In this document: positions 37,997 through 44,665 of the stretch, piece by piece
Position numbering within the stretch: position 1 is the first letter of the stretch
How the letters are laid out: each line of letters starts with the position of its first letter
Source: Faecalibacter rhinopitheci
GTDB lineage: Bacteria > Bacteroidota > Bacteroidia > Flavobacteriales > Weeksellaceae
Assembly: GCF_015234135.1 (NCBI RefSeq)
Contig: NZ_JADGIK010000002.1
Location: 248,001-312,000 of the forward strand
Direction of reading: 5' to 3'
Length of the DNA: 64,000 bases
Made by a program: the position numbers and the translations under genes
Notes under the pieces: generated by a model
The model's database searches: none
What the model was told of the DNA's origin: nothing
The model's input: only the letters and a program-made list of their open reading frames with translations

Positions 37997-38845
37997 ATGC
38001 CTTGGTTTATTAGACGCAAGAAAAATATCACTACTCCTACAGAGTCAAAGAAAGATGTTCAAAAAGGATTATGGTACAAATCTCCTACAGGTAAAATTAT
38101 CGAAACTGAGGAGCTTAGAGCTAATTCATATGTAAGTCCAGAAGACGATCACCATGTACAAATTGGATCTAACGAATATTTTGAAATTTTATTTGACGAA
38201 GGAAAATATACCGAATTAGATGCAAATGTTGAGAGTAAAGATCCATTAAACTGGACAGATACTCAACCTTACAAAGACAGATTAAAATCAATCAAGAAGA
38301 AAACTGGTTTAGTCGATTCTATTCGTACGGGAGCAGGAAATGTTGAAGGGAGAGAAATTGTAATTTCTTGTATGGATTTCAAATTCATTGGTGGATCATT
38401 AGGATCTGTAATGGGTGAAAAGATTTCTCGTGCAATTGATTACTGTATCAAAAACAAAGTTCCTTACGTTATTATTACGCAATCTGGTGGAGCTCGTATG
38501 ATGGAAGCTGCTATCTCATTAATGCAGTTAGCAAAAGTTGAAGCTAAATTAGTACAATTAGCAGATCACCAAATTCCGTATATCACGATATTAACAAATC
38601 CATCTTTTGGAGGAATTACAGCATCTTTTGGATCTATTGGAGACGTTATTATGGCAGAACCAGGAGCTTTGATTGGATTCGCAGGACCTCGTGTAATTAA
38701 AGAAACAATTGGTCGCGATTTACCAGAAGGATTCCAAACATCAGAATTTTTATTAGAAAAAGGTTTTGTTGATATGATCGTTCACCGTAAAAAGATGAAA
38801 GGAAAATTAAAAGAAGTTGTTGATATGTTGATGCCTATCAAATAA
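37997..38845 (+). CDS. accD: Acetyl-CoA carboxylase carboxyltransferase subunit beta
   Basis: 282 residues. With AccA it moves the carboxyl group from carboxybiotin to acetyl-CoA, the first step of fatty-acid synthesis. The crotonase-type core is clear: VRTGAG-like [73 protein letters not shown] and [19 protein letters not shown] use the ATG at 37997 (MPWFIRRKK), the normal family start, not the upstream TTG. Oddly, the N-terminal zinc ribbon has lost all four cysteines: [11 protein letters not shown] and [11 protein letters not shown] stand where Cys-x2-Cys pairs are usual. Confidence 0.95.
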   Translation: MPWFIRRKKNITTPTESKKDVQKGLWYKSPTGKIIETEELRANSYVSPEDDHHVQIGSNEYFEILFDEGKYTELDANVESKDPLNWTDTQPYKDRLKSIKKKTGLVDSIRTGAGNVEGREIVISCMDFKFIGGSLGSVMGEKISRAIDYCIKNKVPYVIITQSGGARMMEAAISLMQLAKVEAKLVQLADHQIPYITILTNPSFGGITASFGSIGDVIMAEPGALIGFAGPRVIKETIGRDLPEGFQTSEFLLEKGFVDMIVHRKKMKGKLKEVVDMLMPIK

Positions 38846-38890
38846 TTAAAAAAAAGTGCAAATATTTATTTGAAATTTATATCAATTTCA

Positions 38891-38923
38891 TTTGGAATTA
38901 TAAAAATGGATTTTATATATTTG
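38891..38923 (+). promoter_or_regulatory. Promoter of the Gly-Leu-Gly-Leu tRNA operon
   Basis: TTTG at 38891-38894, a 21-base spacer and TATATTTG at 38916-38923, ten bases before the first tRNA. Spacing is within the 17-23 range known for flavobacterial promoters. Confidence 0.7.
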
Positions 38924-38933
38924 CACTCTAATT

Positions 38934-39006
38934 GCGAGAATAGCTCAGCTGGTAGAGCGCAACCTTGCCAAGGTTGAGGTCGCGGGTTCGAGCCCCGTTT
39001 CCCGCT
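38934..39006 (+). tRNA. tRNA-Gly(GCC)
   Basis: 73 nt cloverleaf. Anticodon stem CAACC/GGTTG around loop TTGCCAA gives anticodon GCC. D-arm AGCTCAGCTGGTAGAGC and T-arm GCGGGTTCGAGCCCCGT are normal. The acceptor 5' strand is GCGAGAA against TTCCCGC, leaving an A4-C69 mismatch that the other Gly tRNAs here lack. The CCA end is not encoded. Confidence 0.93.
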
Positions 39007-39038
39007 CATTGAAATAACTGAAAATATAAATTAATTTT

Positions 39039-39122
39039 GCCTTGGTGGTGGAATTGGTAGACACGCAGGACTTAAAATCCTGTGCTCATTAGAGCGTGCG
39101 GGTTCAAGTCCCGCCTGAGGTA
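39039..39122 (+). tRNA. tRNA-Leu(TAA), variable-arm form A
   Basis: 84 nt class II tRNA. Anticodon stem CAGGA/TCCTG around CTTAAAA gives TAA. The long variable arm is GCTC-ATTA-GAGC. Acceptor GCCTTGG pairs with CTGAGGT, including a G1-U72 wobble; discriminator A73 is as required for Leu. No encoded CCA. Confidence 0.95.
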
Positions 39123-39153
39123 CTTTTTAAATTAATTTATTTTTTTCGATTCT

Positions 39154-39226
39154 GCGGGAATAGCTCAATTGGTAGAGCGTCAGCCTTCCAAGCTGAATGT
39201 TGCGAGTTCGAGTCTCGTTTCCCGCT
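39154..39226 (+). tRNA. tRNA-Gly(TCC)
   Basis: 73 nt. Anticodon stem TCAGC/GCTGA around CTTCCAA gives TCC. Acceptor GCGGGAA/TTCCCGC is fully paired. The same gene occurs five times in the window, all identical where I compared them. Confidence 0.95.
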
Positions 39227-39247
39227 CTAACTTTTTATAAGTTGGAT

Positions 39248-39331
39248 GCCTTGGTGGTGGAATTGGTAGACACGCAGGACTTAAAATCCTGTGTCCATTA
39301 GGACGTGCGGGTTCAAGTCCCGCCTGAGGTA
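39248..39331 (+). tRNA. tRNA-Leu(TAA), variable-arm form B
   Basis: 84 nt, identical to the Leu gene at 39039 except that the variable arm is GTCC-ATTA-GGAC, a paired (compensatory) change. Last gene of this tRNA operon; a hairpin terminator follows eight bases later. Confidence 0.95.
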
Positions 39332-39338
39332 CAAGGCT

Positions 39339-39375
39339 AAAAGCTCAAGAATTTATTTTCTTGGGCTTTTTTTAT
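39339..39375 (+). terminator. Terminator of the tRNA operon
   Basis: AAAGCTCAAGAA pairs with TTCTTGGGCTTT (one G-U), then T7. Confidence 0.85.
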
Positions 39376-39576
39376 GCAATATATTTAAAAAAAATAGATT
39401 CTATTACTACGCCTCAAATCTGCTATAGTATTAAAATCTATTTAATATTACAGCTAGAAATTATAAGAATCATATCCCAAAAAATAATTAAGGATAAATT
39501 CTTATAAATATTTTTAATTTTATTTTTTAGTAAATCAACAACTTAGATTTATAGCATAAAAAAATTTAAAGAAATG

Positions 39577-39609
39577 TTTGCAAATTCCATATAAATCATA
39601 GTATATTTG
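39577..39609 (+). promoter_or_regulatory. Promoter of the single tRNA-Gly
   Basis: TTTG at 39577-39580, a 21-base spacer and TATATTTG at 39602-39609, 11 bases before the tRNA. Same spacing as the promoter at 38891. Confidence 0.7.
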
Positions 39610-39620
39610 TCAAACAAATC

Positions 39621-39693
39621 GCGGGAATAGCTCAATTGGTAGAGCGTCAGCCTTCCAAGCTGAATGTTGCGAGTTCGAGTCTCGTTTCCCGCT
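39621..39693 (+). tRNA. tRNA-Gly(TCC), separate copy
   Basis: 73 nt, same sequence as the Gly(TCC) gene at 39154, but with its own promoter and terminator, about 290 bases downstream of the tRNA operon. The intervening 39376-39576 is AT-rich with no gene seen. Confidence 0.95.
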
Positions 39694-39700
39694 CTAAAGC

Positions 39701-39736
39701 AAAAAAGCTGAAGTTATTAACTTCAGCTTTTTTTAT
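39701..39736. terminator. Terminator, tRNA-Gly / PH-like gene
   Basis: AAAGCTGAAGTTATTAACTTCAGCTTT perfect stem with A and T runs; serves the tRNA and the convergent minus-strand gene. Confidence 0.85.
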
Positions 39737-39737
39737 T

Positions 39738-40211
39738 TTAAATCATTTTTATTTCTTCTGGATTGTCGCAACTGATATGCACTATTTGATTATTTTTAAG
39801 TTGGATTCTTAACGAATTAGATAAATCAGAAATATTGTAATACTCTTGCGATTGGAAAAGACTAATAAATCCTAAAATCCCTCTACTTCCTAATTTTAAA
39901 TTAAATAAATTAATAGGTACTTTTTTTATAGAATCTATTTCATTAAAATAAATTGTTCGAGAAAATACATAACTATTTAAAATATATCTGTCTTTATATA
40001 TTTCTATACTTCTATAACGAATAAGTAGAAAATAAATAAATAGTGCTAAGGCTAAAATACACACTATTAAACCTATTATATCTCCCTGCATCGCTCCATT
40101 ATTTAAAATCTTTTTTAAAGAGTTTAAACCATATGTAAGAAATATTAATACGTATATACTAGACAATAATACGAAGATAGGATGTAATGTTATATTTATT
40201 CGTTTTCTCAT
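39738..40211 (-). CDS. Membrane protein with bacterial PH-like domain
   Basis: 157 residues. Two transmembrane helices (about 10-30 and 42-64) are followed by a cytoplasmic beta-rich domain starting YRSIEIYKDRYILNSYVFSR, with IYFNEIDSIKKV and a closing LKNNQIVHISCDNPEEI. This is the pattern of small bacterial PH-domain membrane proteins, in which an arginine-framed strand pair follows two helices. Function is unknown. It lies between a tRNA and the DUF3817 gene on the same strand as the latter, but a terminator separates them. Confidence 0.65.
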   Translation of the reverse strand: MRKRINITLHPIFVLLSSIYVLIFLTYGLNSLKKILNNGAMQGDIIGLIVCILALALFIYFLLIRYRSIEIYKDRYILNSYVFSRTIYFNEIDSIKKVPINLFNLKLGSRGILGFISLFQSQEYYNISDLSNSLRIQLKNNQIVHISCDNPEEIKMI

Positions 40212-40238
40212 TTTATAAATTTTGTGGTAATTAAAGAT

Positions 40239-40279
40239 ACAAAAAAAGCTAGAAATTAAATTTCTAGCTTTTTTTTTAT
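40239..40279 (-). terminator. Terminator after the DUF3817 gene
   Basis: AAAAAGCTAGAAATTAAATTTCTAGCTTTTT, a long perfect stem with T run on the minus strand. Confidence 0.88.
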
Positions 40280-40280
40280 A

Positions 40281-40571
40281 TTAAGAATTGTATCTCTTTC
40301 CTTCTATGAGACGCTTATCTGCCCAGATTGTACCGCCAGGAATAATTGAAGCGACAAAAAATATTAAAAATATTTTCCACGACCAATTGTATTTATCTTT
40401 TAGAATATAAACCAAAACCATGTACAATACAAATAAAGCACCATGAGCACGTCCTATGTGCGTTACCCAAATCGGATCATTAAATATATATTTCATTGGC
40501 ATTGCAAAGAAAAATAATGCAATAGCCGAAAAAGCTTCTAAATAACCAATACCTTTAAAAAATTTCAACAT
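40281..40571 (-). CDS. DUF3817 family membrane protein
   Basis: 96 residues with three hydrophobic segments and the family signature: an N-terminal LKFFKGIGYLEAFSAI, a conserved HIGRAHGALFVLY in the middle, and a PGGTIWADKR close to the C-terminus. Members are small integral membrane proteins in many bacteria with no established role. It is a single-gene unit with its own terminator. Confidence 0.85.
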   Translation of the reverse strand: MLKFFKGIGYLEAFSAIALFFFAMPMKYIFNDPIWVTHIGRAHGALFVLYMVLVYILKDKYNWSWKIFLIFFVASIIPGGTIWADKRLIEGKRYNS

Positions 40572-40674
40572 TAACCTTAAATTTGTTTCAAAAATAAACG
40601 GTTTTATATATATTAAAAATGATTTATTATCATATATATTTATAAATCAATTATTTTACCTAAACTTAACATTG

Positions 40675-42291
40675 ATGATTCGATTTATTGCTCTATTTAT
40701 TTTCTTCTTTTGCACTTTTACACAAGCTCAAAAAATAAATGATGTATACAGATGGGATGAATCTAACAAGCGATATATTTTAGATTTTAAAACTAATAAT
40801 TTTTCTGAATCTTTAGATTCTTTAACTACAAATGGATTTTACACGCTACAAGTTGACTCTATTAGCAATCATAAAATTTATTTAAATAAAGGAAAAAATT
40901 ATAAAAAAATTTGGGTTAAGAATGAAGTACTCTTTAAAAATTCTGAATTTAATCCAACACACAATTTAGATTCTATCGTGTCGAAGTATATCGTAGAAAA
41001 TGAAAATAAAGGATACGCTTTTGTAAGTGTAAAAATAATTCCATTAGGATTAATGGAAAATGAACAAAAAATTGAACTAATTTTAAATACAAACGAAAGA
41101 AGAACAATTAATGCAGTAAAAAGTGTAGGATACACCAAACTATCCAAAGGATTTATAAAACATGGCTTAGGCCTTAAAAAAGATAGATTATACACTAACG
41201 AGAATATAAATCAGGCGAGTCAAATATTACAAAATACTAACTATATCCAGCAACTACAAGAACCACAAACATTATTTAGACCAGATTCTACCATTGTTTA
41301 CATTTATCCAAAGAAAGTAAAATCAAATATATTTGATGGAATTTTAGGGTTTGGAAACGACGATAACGGAAAATTTAAATTAAATGGTAATGTGATGTTG
41401 GAGTTGAACAATGTATTTAATGGATTGGAACAAATAAAATTAAATTGGATAGGAACTGCAACTAAAAATACTACATTAGATATTAAAGTTAGGCTACCCT
41501 ATTTATTTAAATCGCCCATTGGATCAGAAACACAATTCAAGTTATTTAAACAAGATTCTGTATTTGTAAACTTAGATTTAAACGAAAGATTATTCTATCA
41601 AATAAACACCAACTCTAGTATTGGAGCAAATTTAACTTATACCTCATCCAATTATTTATTAGATGATGCTTCGTTTGCATCAAACTATGATGATTTTAAT
41701 AAAACAGGTATAGGATTAAGTTATGAATATTTTCAAAAGCATCCCTTCCAACTCATGGAAGGTAAATCTCTTTTAAAACTTTTTGCTACATCGATTACCC
41801 GAAAAGAAAATAATTTTTCTTGGACAGAAGAATTGAGCAACAAAAAATCTCAACAATATGAAATTGGTTTAGAGACTTATCGCATTTTCCAATTGCATCA
41901 TAAGCATTATATAAAAGGTTTAGTCCAATTTAGGACACTTTTGGATGAAAATGATTATTATGCTGAAAACGAATTGTATAGAATTGGAGGATTTGGTAGT
42001 ATACGAGGTTTTAATGAAGAAAGTATTATTGCCAACTTATATGGAATTGGAAGTATTGAATATAGATTTTTACCCAATAACGGATTTTATATCAGCCTTT
42101 TTAGTGATTATAGTTTTATAGATAATAAAAGAATAGATCTAAATACAAATTTCTTGAGTATAGGTACTGGAATATCTTTTCTTACAAAACTTGGAATATT
42201 TAATTTGAGCTATGCTGTTGGTAAAACTGAAAATACATCTTTTGACTTTAATGACGCGAAGATACATTTTGGTATTTTAAGTCAATTTTAA
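40675..42291 (+). CDS. Omp85-type outer membrane protein, ShlB/FhaC-like
   Basis: 538 residues. The signal peptide is MIRFIALFIFFFCTFTQAQ. A periplasmic POTRA-like part runs to about residue 215, and a beta barrel fills the rest. The Omp85 loop-6 motif is IGGFGSIRGFNEE near residue 440, and the chain ends in phenylalanine. It is smaller than TamL and lacks a lipobox, resembling two-partner secretion pores (ShlB/FhaC) or minor Bacteroidota Omp85 proteins; there is no adjacent TpsA substrate. I use the ATG at 40675; the upstream TTG adds one codon only. Confidence 0.8.
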   Translation: MIRFIALFIFFFCTFTQAQKINDVYRWDESNKRYILDFKTNNFSESLDSLTTNGFYTLQVDSISNHKIYLNKGKNYKKIWVKNEVLFKNSEFNPTHNLDSIVSKYIVENENKGYAFVSVKIIPLGLMENEQKIELILNTNERRTINAVKSVGYTKLSKGFIKHGLGLKKDRLYTNENINQASQILQNTNYIQQLQEPQTLFRPDSTIVYIYPKKVKSNIFDGILGFGNDDNGKFKLNGNVMLELNNVFNGLEQIKLNWIGTATKNTTLDIKVRLPYLFKSPIGSETQFKLFKQDSVFVNLDLNERLFYQINTNSSIGANLTYTSSNYLLDDASFASNYDDFNKTGIGLSYEYFQKHPFQLMEGKSLLKLFATSITRKENNFSWTEELSNKKSQQYEIGLETYRIFQLHHKHYIKGLVQFRTLLDENDYYAENELYRIGGFGSIRGFNEESIIANLYGIGSIEYRFLPNNGFYISLFSDYSFIDNKRIDLNTNFLSIGTGISFLTKLGIFNLSYAVGKTENTSFDFNDAKIHFGILSQF

Positions 42292-42428
42292 TTTAAAAAT
42301 TGATAATTAATAATATTTATAAAAATAGGAATGATAAATTTTTAAAATTATTCTGAAAATATTAAGGTTATATTATAACTTTTTAATGAAATTAGCTACT
42401 CATTAAGCAAATCAAACATTAAATTAAA

Positions 42429-43622
42429 ATGCGTAAAATATTCTACCCTATTTTAGCTTCAGCTTTATTTATTGCTTCAGCTCAAATAGTAACTGCACAA
42501 GACAATCTAGTTAACTCATTAAACAAAAATGTAAGTACAAATGCTAAAGAATCATTTCAATTTACAGAAATTATTAATTTAGCTAAAACTCCTGTTCAGA
42601 ATCAAGGATCATCAGGAACTTGCTGGTCATATTCTGGGAATTCATTTTTAGAATCAGAAATGTTACGTATGGGGAAACAACCTGTACAATTATCTCAAAT
42701 ATTTGTAGCTCGTAATGCATACCAAGATCGTGCAGAGCAATATGTTAAAATGCATGGAAATTTAGCAATGGGCGAAGGAGGATTGTTTCATGATGTGCTT
42801 AATGCATACAAAAAATATGGAATGGTTCCTCAGGACGTCTATTCAGGTTTAAACTACGGTACGTCTAAAAATCAGTTTGGCGAAATGTCAGCTGCTATGG
42901 AAGGTTTCTTAAAAGGAATTGTATCTAATCCGAATGGAAAATTAACTTCTAACTGGAAAACTGCTTACGCTGGTATTATGGATGCTTATTTAGGAGCTTA
43001 TCCAAAAGAATTTACATACAACGGGAAAAAATATACACCTCGCACTTTTGCTGATGAAGTTGTAGGAATTAAGCCAGAAGATTATATTCCAATTTCTTCT
43101 TTTAAAAATGAAGAATTGTATAAACCTTTTACATTAATGATTCCAGACAACTGGGCATTTGGTCAATATTATAATGTACCGATGAATGATATCACAGGAA
43201 CAATTGACTATGCTTTAAAAAATGGATTCACTGTCGCTTGGGCACAAGATGTTTCTGAAAAATCTTTTTCATGGAAAAATGGAGTCGCTTACGTTCCAAC
43301 GAAAGATTTCGCGGATATGACAGCTGAAGAAAAAGCAGATATGTTTAATGGTCCAAAACCAGAGCGCGTAATTACGGAAGAAATGCGTCAAGAAGCGTTT
43401 GATAATTACGAAACAACAGATGACCATGGTATGCATATTGTTGGTTTAGCGAAAGATCAAAACAATAAAGAATATTATATTATCAAAAATTCTTGGGGAG
43501 CAACAAACGATTACCAAGGATATATGTATGTAACGAAAGCATATGTACAATACAAAACTTTAAATATATTGGTACATAAAAATGGTGTTCCAAAACAATT
43601 ACTAAAGAAAATAGGAAAATAA
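42429..43622 (+). CDS. Secreted papain-fold (C1) peptidase, bleomycin hydrolase-like
   Basis: 397 residues with a signal peptide ending VTAQ (about residue 24). The catalytic cysteine is C65 in VQNQGSSGTCWSYSG, with Q58 as oxyanion residue; the His is in DDHGMHIVG (about H333) and the Asn in IIKNSWG (N354). Spacing and the HGMHIVG/KNSWG pair fit the C1B (aminopeptidase C/bleomycin hydrolase) branch, though that branch is usually cytoplasmic. The signal predicts a periplasmic or exported enzyme. Two small lipoprotein genes face it directly downstream, one a chagasin-type inhibitor of this protease class. Confidence 0.9.
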   Translation: MRKIFYPILASALFIASAQIVTAQDNLVNSLNKNVSTNAKESFQFTEIINLAKTPVQNQGSSGTCWSYSGNSFLESEMLRMGKQPVQLSQIFVARNAYQDRAEQYVKMHGNLAMGEGGLFHDVLNAYKKYGMVPQDVYSGLNYGTSKNQFGEMSAAMEGFLKGIVSNPNGKLTSNWKTAYAGIMDAYLGAYPKEFTYNGKKYTPRTFADEVVGIKPEDYIPISSFKNEELYKPFTLMIPDNWAFGQYYNVPMNDITGTIDYALKNGFTVAWAQDVSEKSFSWKNGVAYVPTKDFADMTAEEKADMFNGPKPERVITEEMRQEAFDNYETTDDHGMHIVGLAKDQNNKEYYIIKNSWGATNDYQGYMYVTKAYVQYKTLNILVHKNGVPKQLLKKIGK

Positions 43623-43638
43623 ATATATTATTTTAACC

Positions 43639-43676
43639 AATAAAAAAGCATCTCTTAGGAGATGCTTTTTTATTGG
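43639..43676. terminator. Bidirectional terminator, C1 peptidase / lipoprotein
   Basis: AAAAAAGCATCTCTTAGGAGATGCTTTTTT, perfect arms, between convergent genes. Confidence 0.88.
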
Positions 43677-44107
43677 ATATGAATTTGTATTGTTTTTATT
43701 TTGTTAGAATTTTTCTCTTTAAAAGATACTTTTGCGTTACCAGCTTTCAACGCATGAAAAGTAAAATATTGCTTTCCATTAGCTTCCTTTTTTGGAGAAT
43801 CAATATCTGCTTCAAAACTTTCAGCAACATAATATAATTCTGAAACAATGTCAGATTCTAATTGCCATTGAAGTTCTTGCCCTTCTGCTTCAAAAACAAA
43901 CCCAAAATATTCTCCAAAATTTACATTAATTTCATTCTGCAATCCATTATAATAAATAACAGAATCTTTTTGGATAGATTGAGCACCTTTCTCATCGAAA
44001 ATATTTTCTTCAGTATTTTTGGTTGTACTAGCTTCTCCATTCTTATCTCCACAAGAAATAAAAATTAAAAATATTAAAAGTAAAGATGTGCAATAACTGA
44101 TTTTCAT
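43670..44107 (-). CDS. Small lipoprotein, possible divergent chagasin-like fold
   Basis: 145 residues. The signal ends in a lipobox (LLIFLIFISC, C19). The mature part is beta-rich: VNFGEYFGFVFEA, ELQWQLESD, QYFTFHALKAGNAKVSFKEK, and a final KTIQIHIQ. Order and length recall the I42 inhibitor fold, but the canonical NPxTGYxW loop is absent (EGQELQW in that place), so inhibition is uncertain. It is convergent with the C1 peptidase and follows the clearer chagasin-like gene on the same strand with a 45-base gap. Confidence 0.6.
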   Translation of the reverse strand: MKISYCTSLLLIFLIFISCGDKNGEASTTKNTEENIFDEKGAQSIQKDSVIYYNGLQNEINVNFGEYFGFVFEAEGQELQWQLESDIVSELYYVAESFEADIDSPKKEANGKQYFTFHALKAGNAKVSFKEKNSNKIKTIQIHIQ

Positions 44108-44152
44108 AGCATAAAATTAATCAAAGTATATTTACAAAAGTAGTTTAAACAA

Positions 44153-44545
44153 TTATTTTACAACAAATTTTAAACGTTTTGGATTCTTACTCTGACCTTC
44201 CCAACTTCTTGAGTAATCAAACTCTACAACACATTCACCAATTTGCTCGGCTTTCATTTCATATATTGCAACAATAGGAGCTCCCATCCTCCCATCATTA
44301 TAAATATTGCGTGAATCTTCTTTTTCCAATTTTACACTACAGCCAGAAGGAAAAGTAGTATTCCAATTATATCCCGTTGAAGGATTAGAACTAGCTTCTA
44401 TTTTAACAACCTCACCCAATTTCATATTAATGGTCATTTCAGAATCTACTTTATCTAAATCTACTATTGTTGACTTAGATGTTTTTGAAACAGCACAAGA
44501 AGTCATTAATACGGCTGCTGTAACTAATAATAATACTTTTTTCAT
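44153..44545 (-). CDS. Chagasin-type (I42) cysteine protease inhibitor, lipoprotein
   Basis: 130 residues. The signal with lipobox AAVLMTSC (C17) predicts a lipid-anchored protein. The three inhibitory loops of chagasins are visible: NPSTGYNW near residue 60, a central GRMGAPIV, and SRSWEGQ near residue 115. Chagasins plug the active site of papain-family peptidases; such a peptidase is encoded at 42429-43622. I take the ATG at 44545 (MKKVLLLV), because the longer start would put 19 residues before a perfect signal peptide. Confidence 0.82.
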   Translation of the reverse strand: MKKVLLLVTAAVLMTSCAVSKTSKSTIVDLDKVDSEMTINMKLGEVVKIEASSNPSTGYNWNTTFPSGCSVKLEKEDSRNIYNDGRMGAPIVAIYEMKAEQIGECVVEFDYSRSWEGQSKNPKRLKFVVK

Positions 44546-44632
44546 AGCTCTACCTTTGTATATATTAATTTTAACGATGAATAAATTTAAAACAAAAATC
44601 ATTCAATATGTTCAATTTCGGTTGGATTGAAT

Positions 44633-44640
44633 TAATTTTG
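44633..44640 (+). promoter_or_regulatory. -7 box for the FAD oxidoreductase gene
   Basis: TAATTTTG matches TAnnTTTG, 25 bases before the ATG at 44666. No clear -33 element. Confidence 0.4.
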
Positions 44641-44665
44641 TGTTCTTATCTTTTAGACAATAAAT

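Larger units (their letters stand above)
39007..39377 (+). repeat. Left arm of a 370-bp inverted repeat
   Basis: This stretch (spacer, tRNA-Leu, tRNA-Gly, tRNA-Leu, terminator) recurs on the minus strand at 63224-63594. Position x matches 102601 minus x with no gaps. The one difference I find is at 39008 (A here, T in the other arm). Identity stops at 39377 on one side; on the other it passes into the different Gly tRNA (GCC here, TCC there). Confidence 0.9.

Noticed and set aside
39032-39039. TAATTTTG just before tRNA-Leu as a promoter
   Set aside because: It matches the -7 consensus but overlaps the first base of the tRNA, so transcription would start inside the gene. The upstream promoter at 38891-38923 serves the operon.
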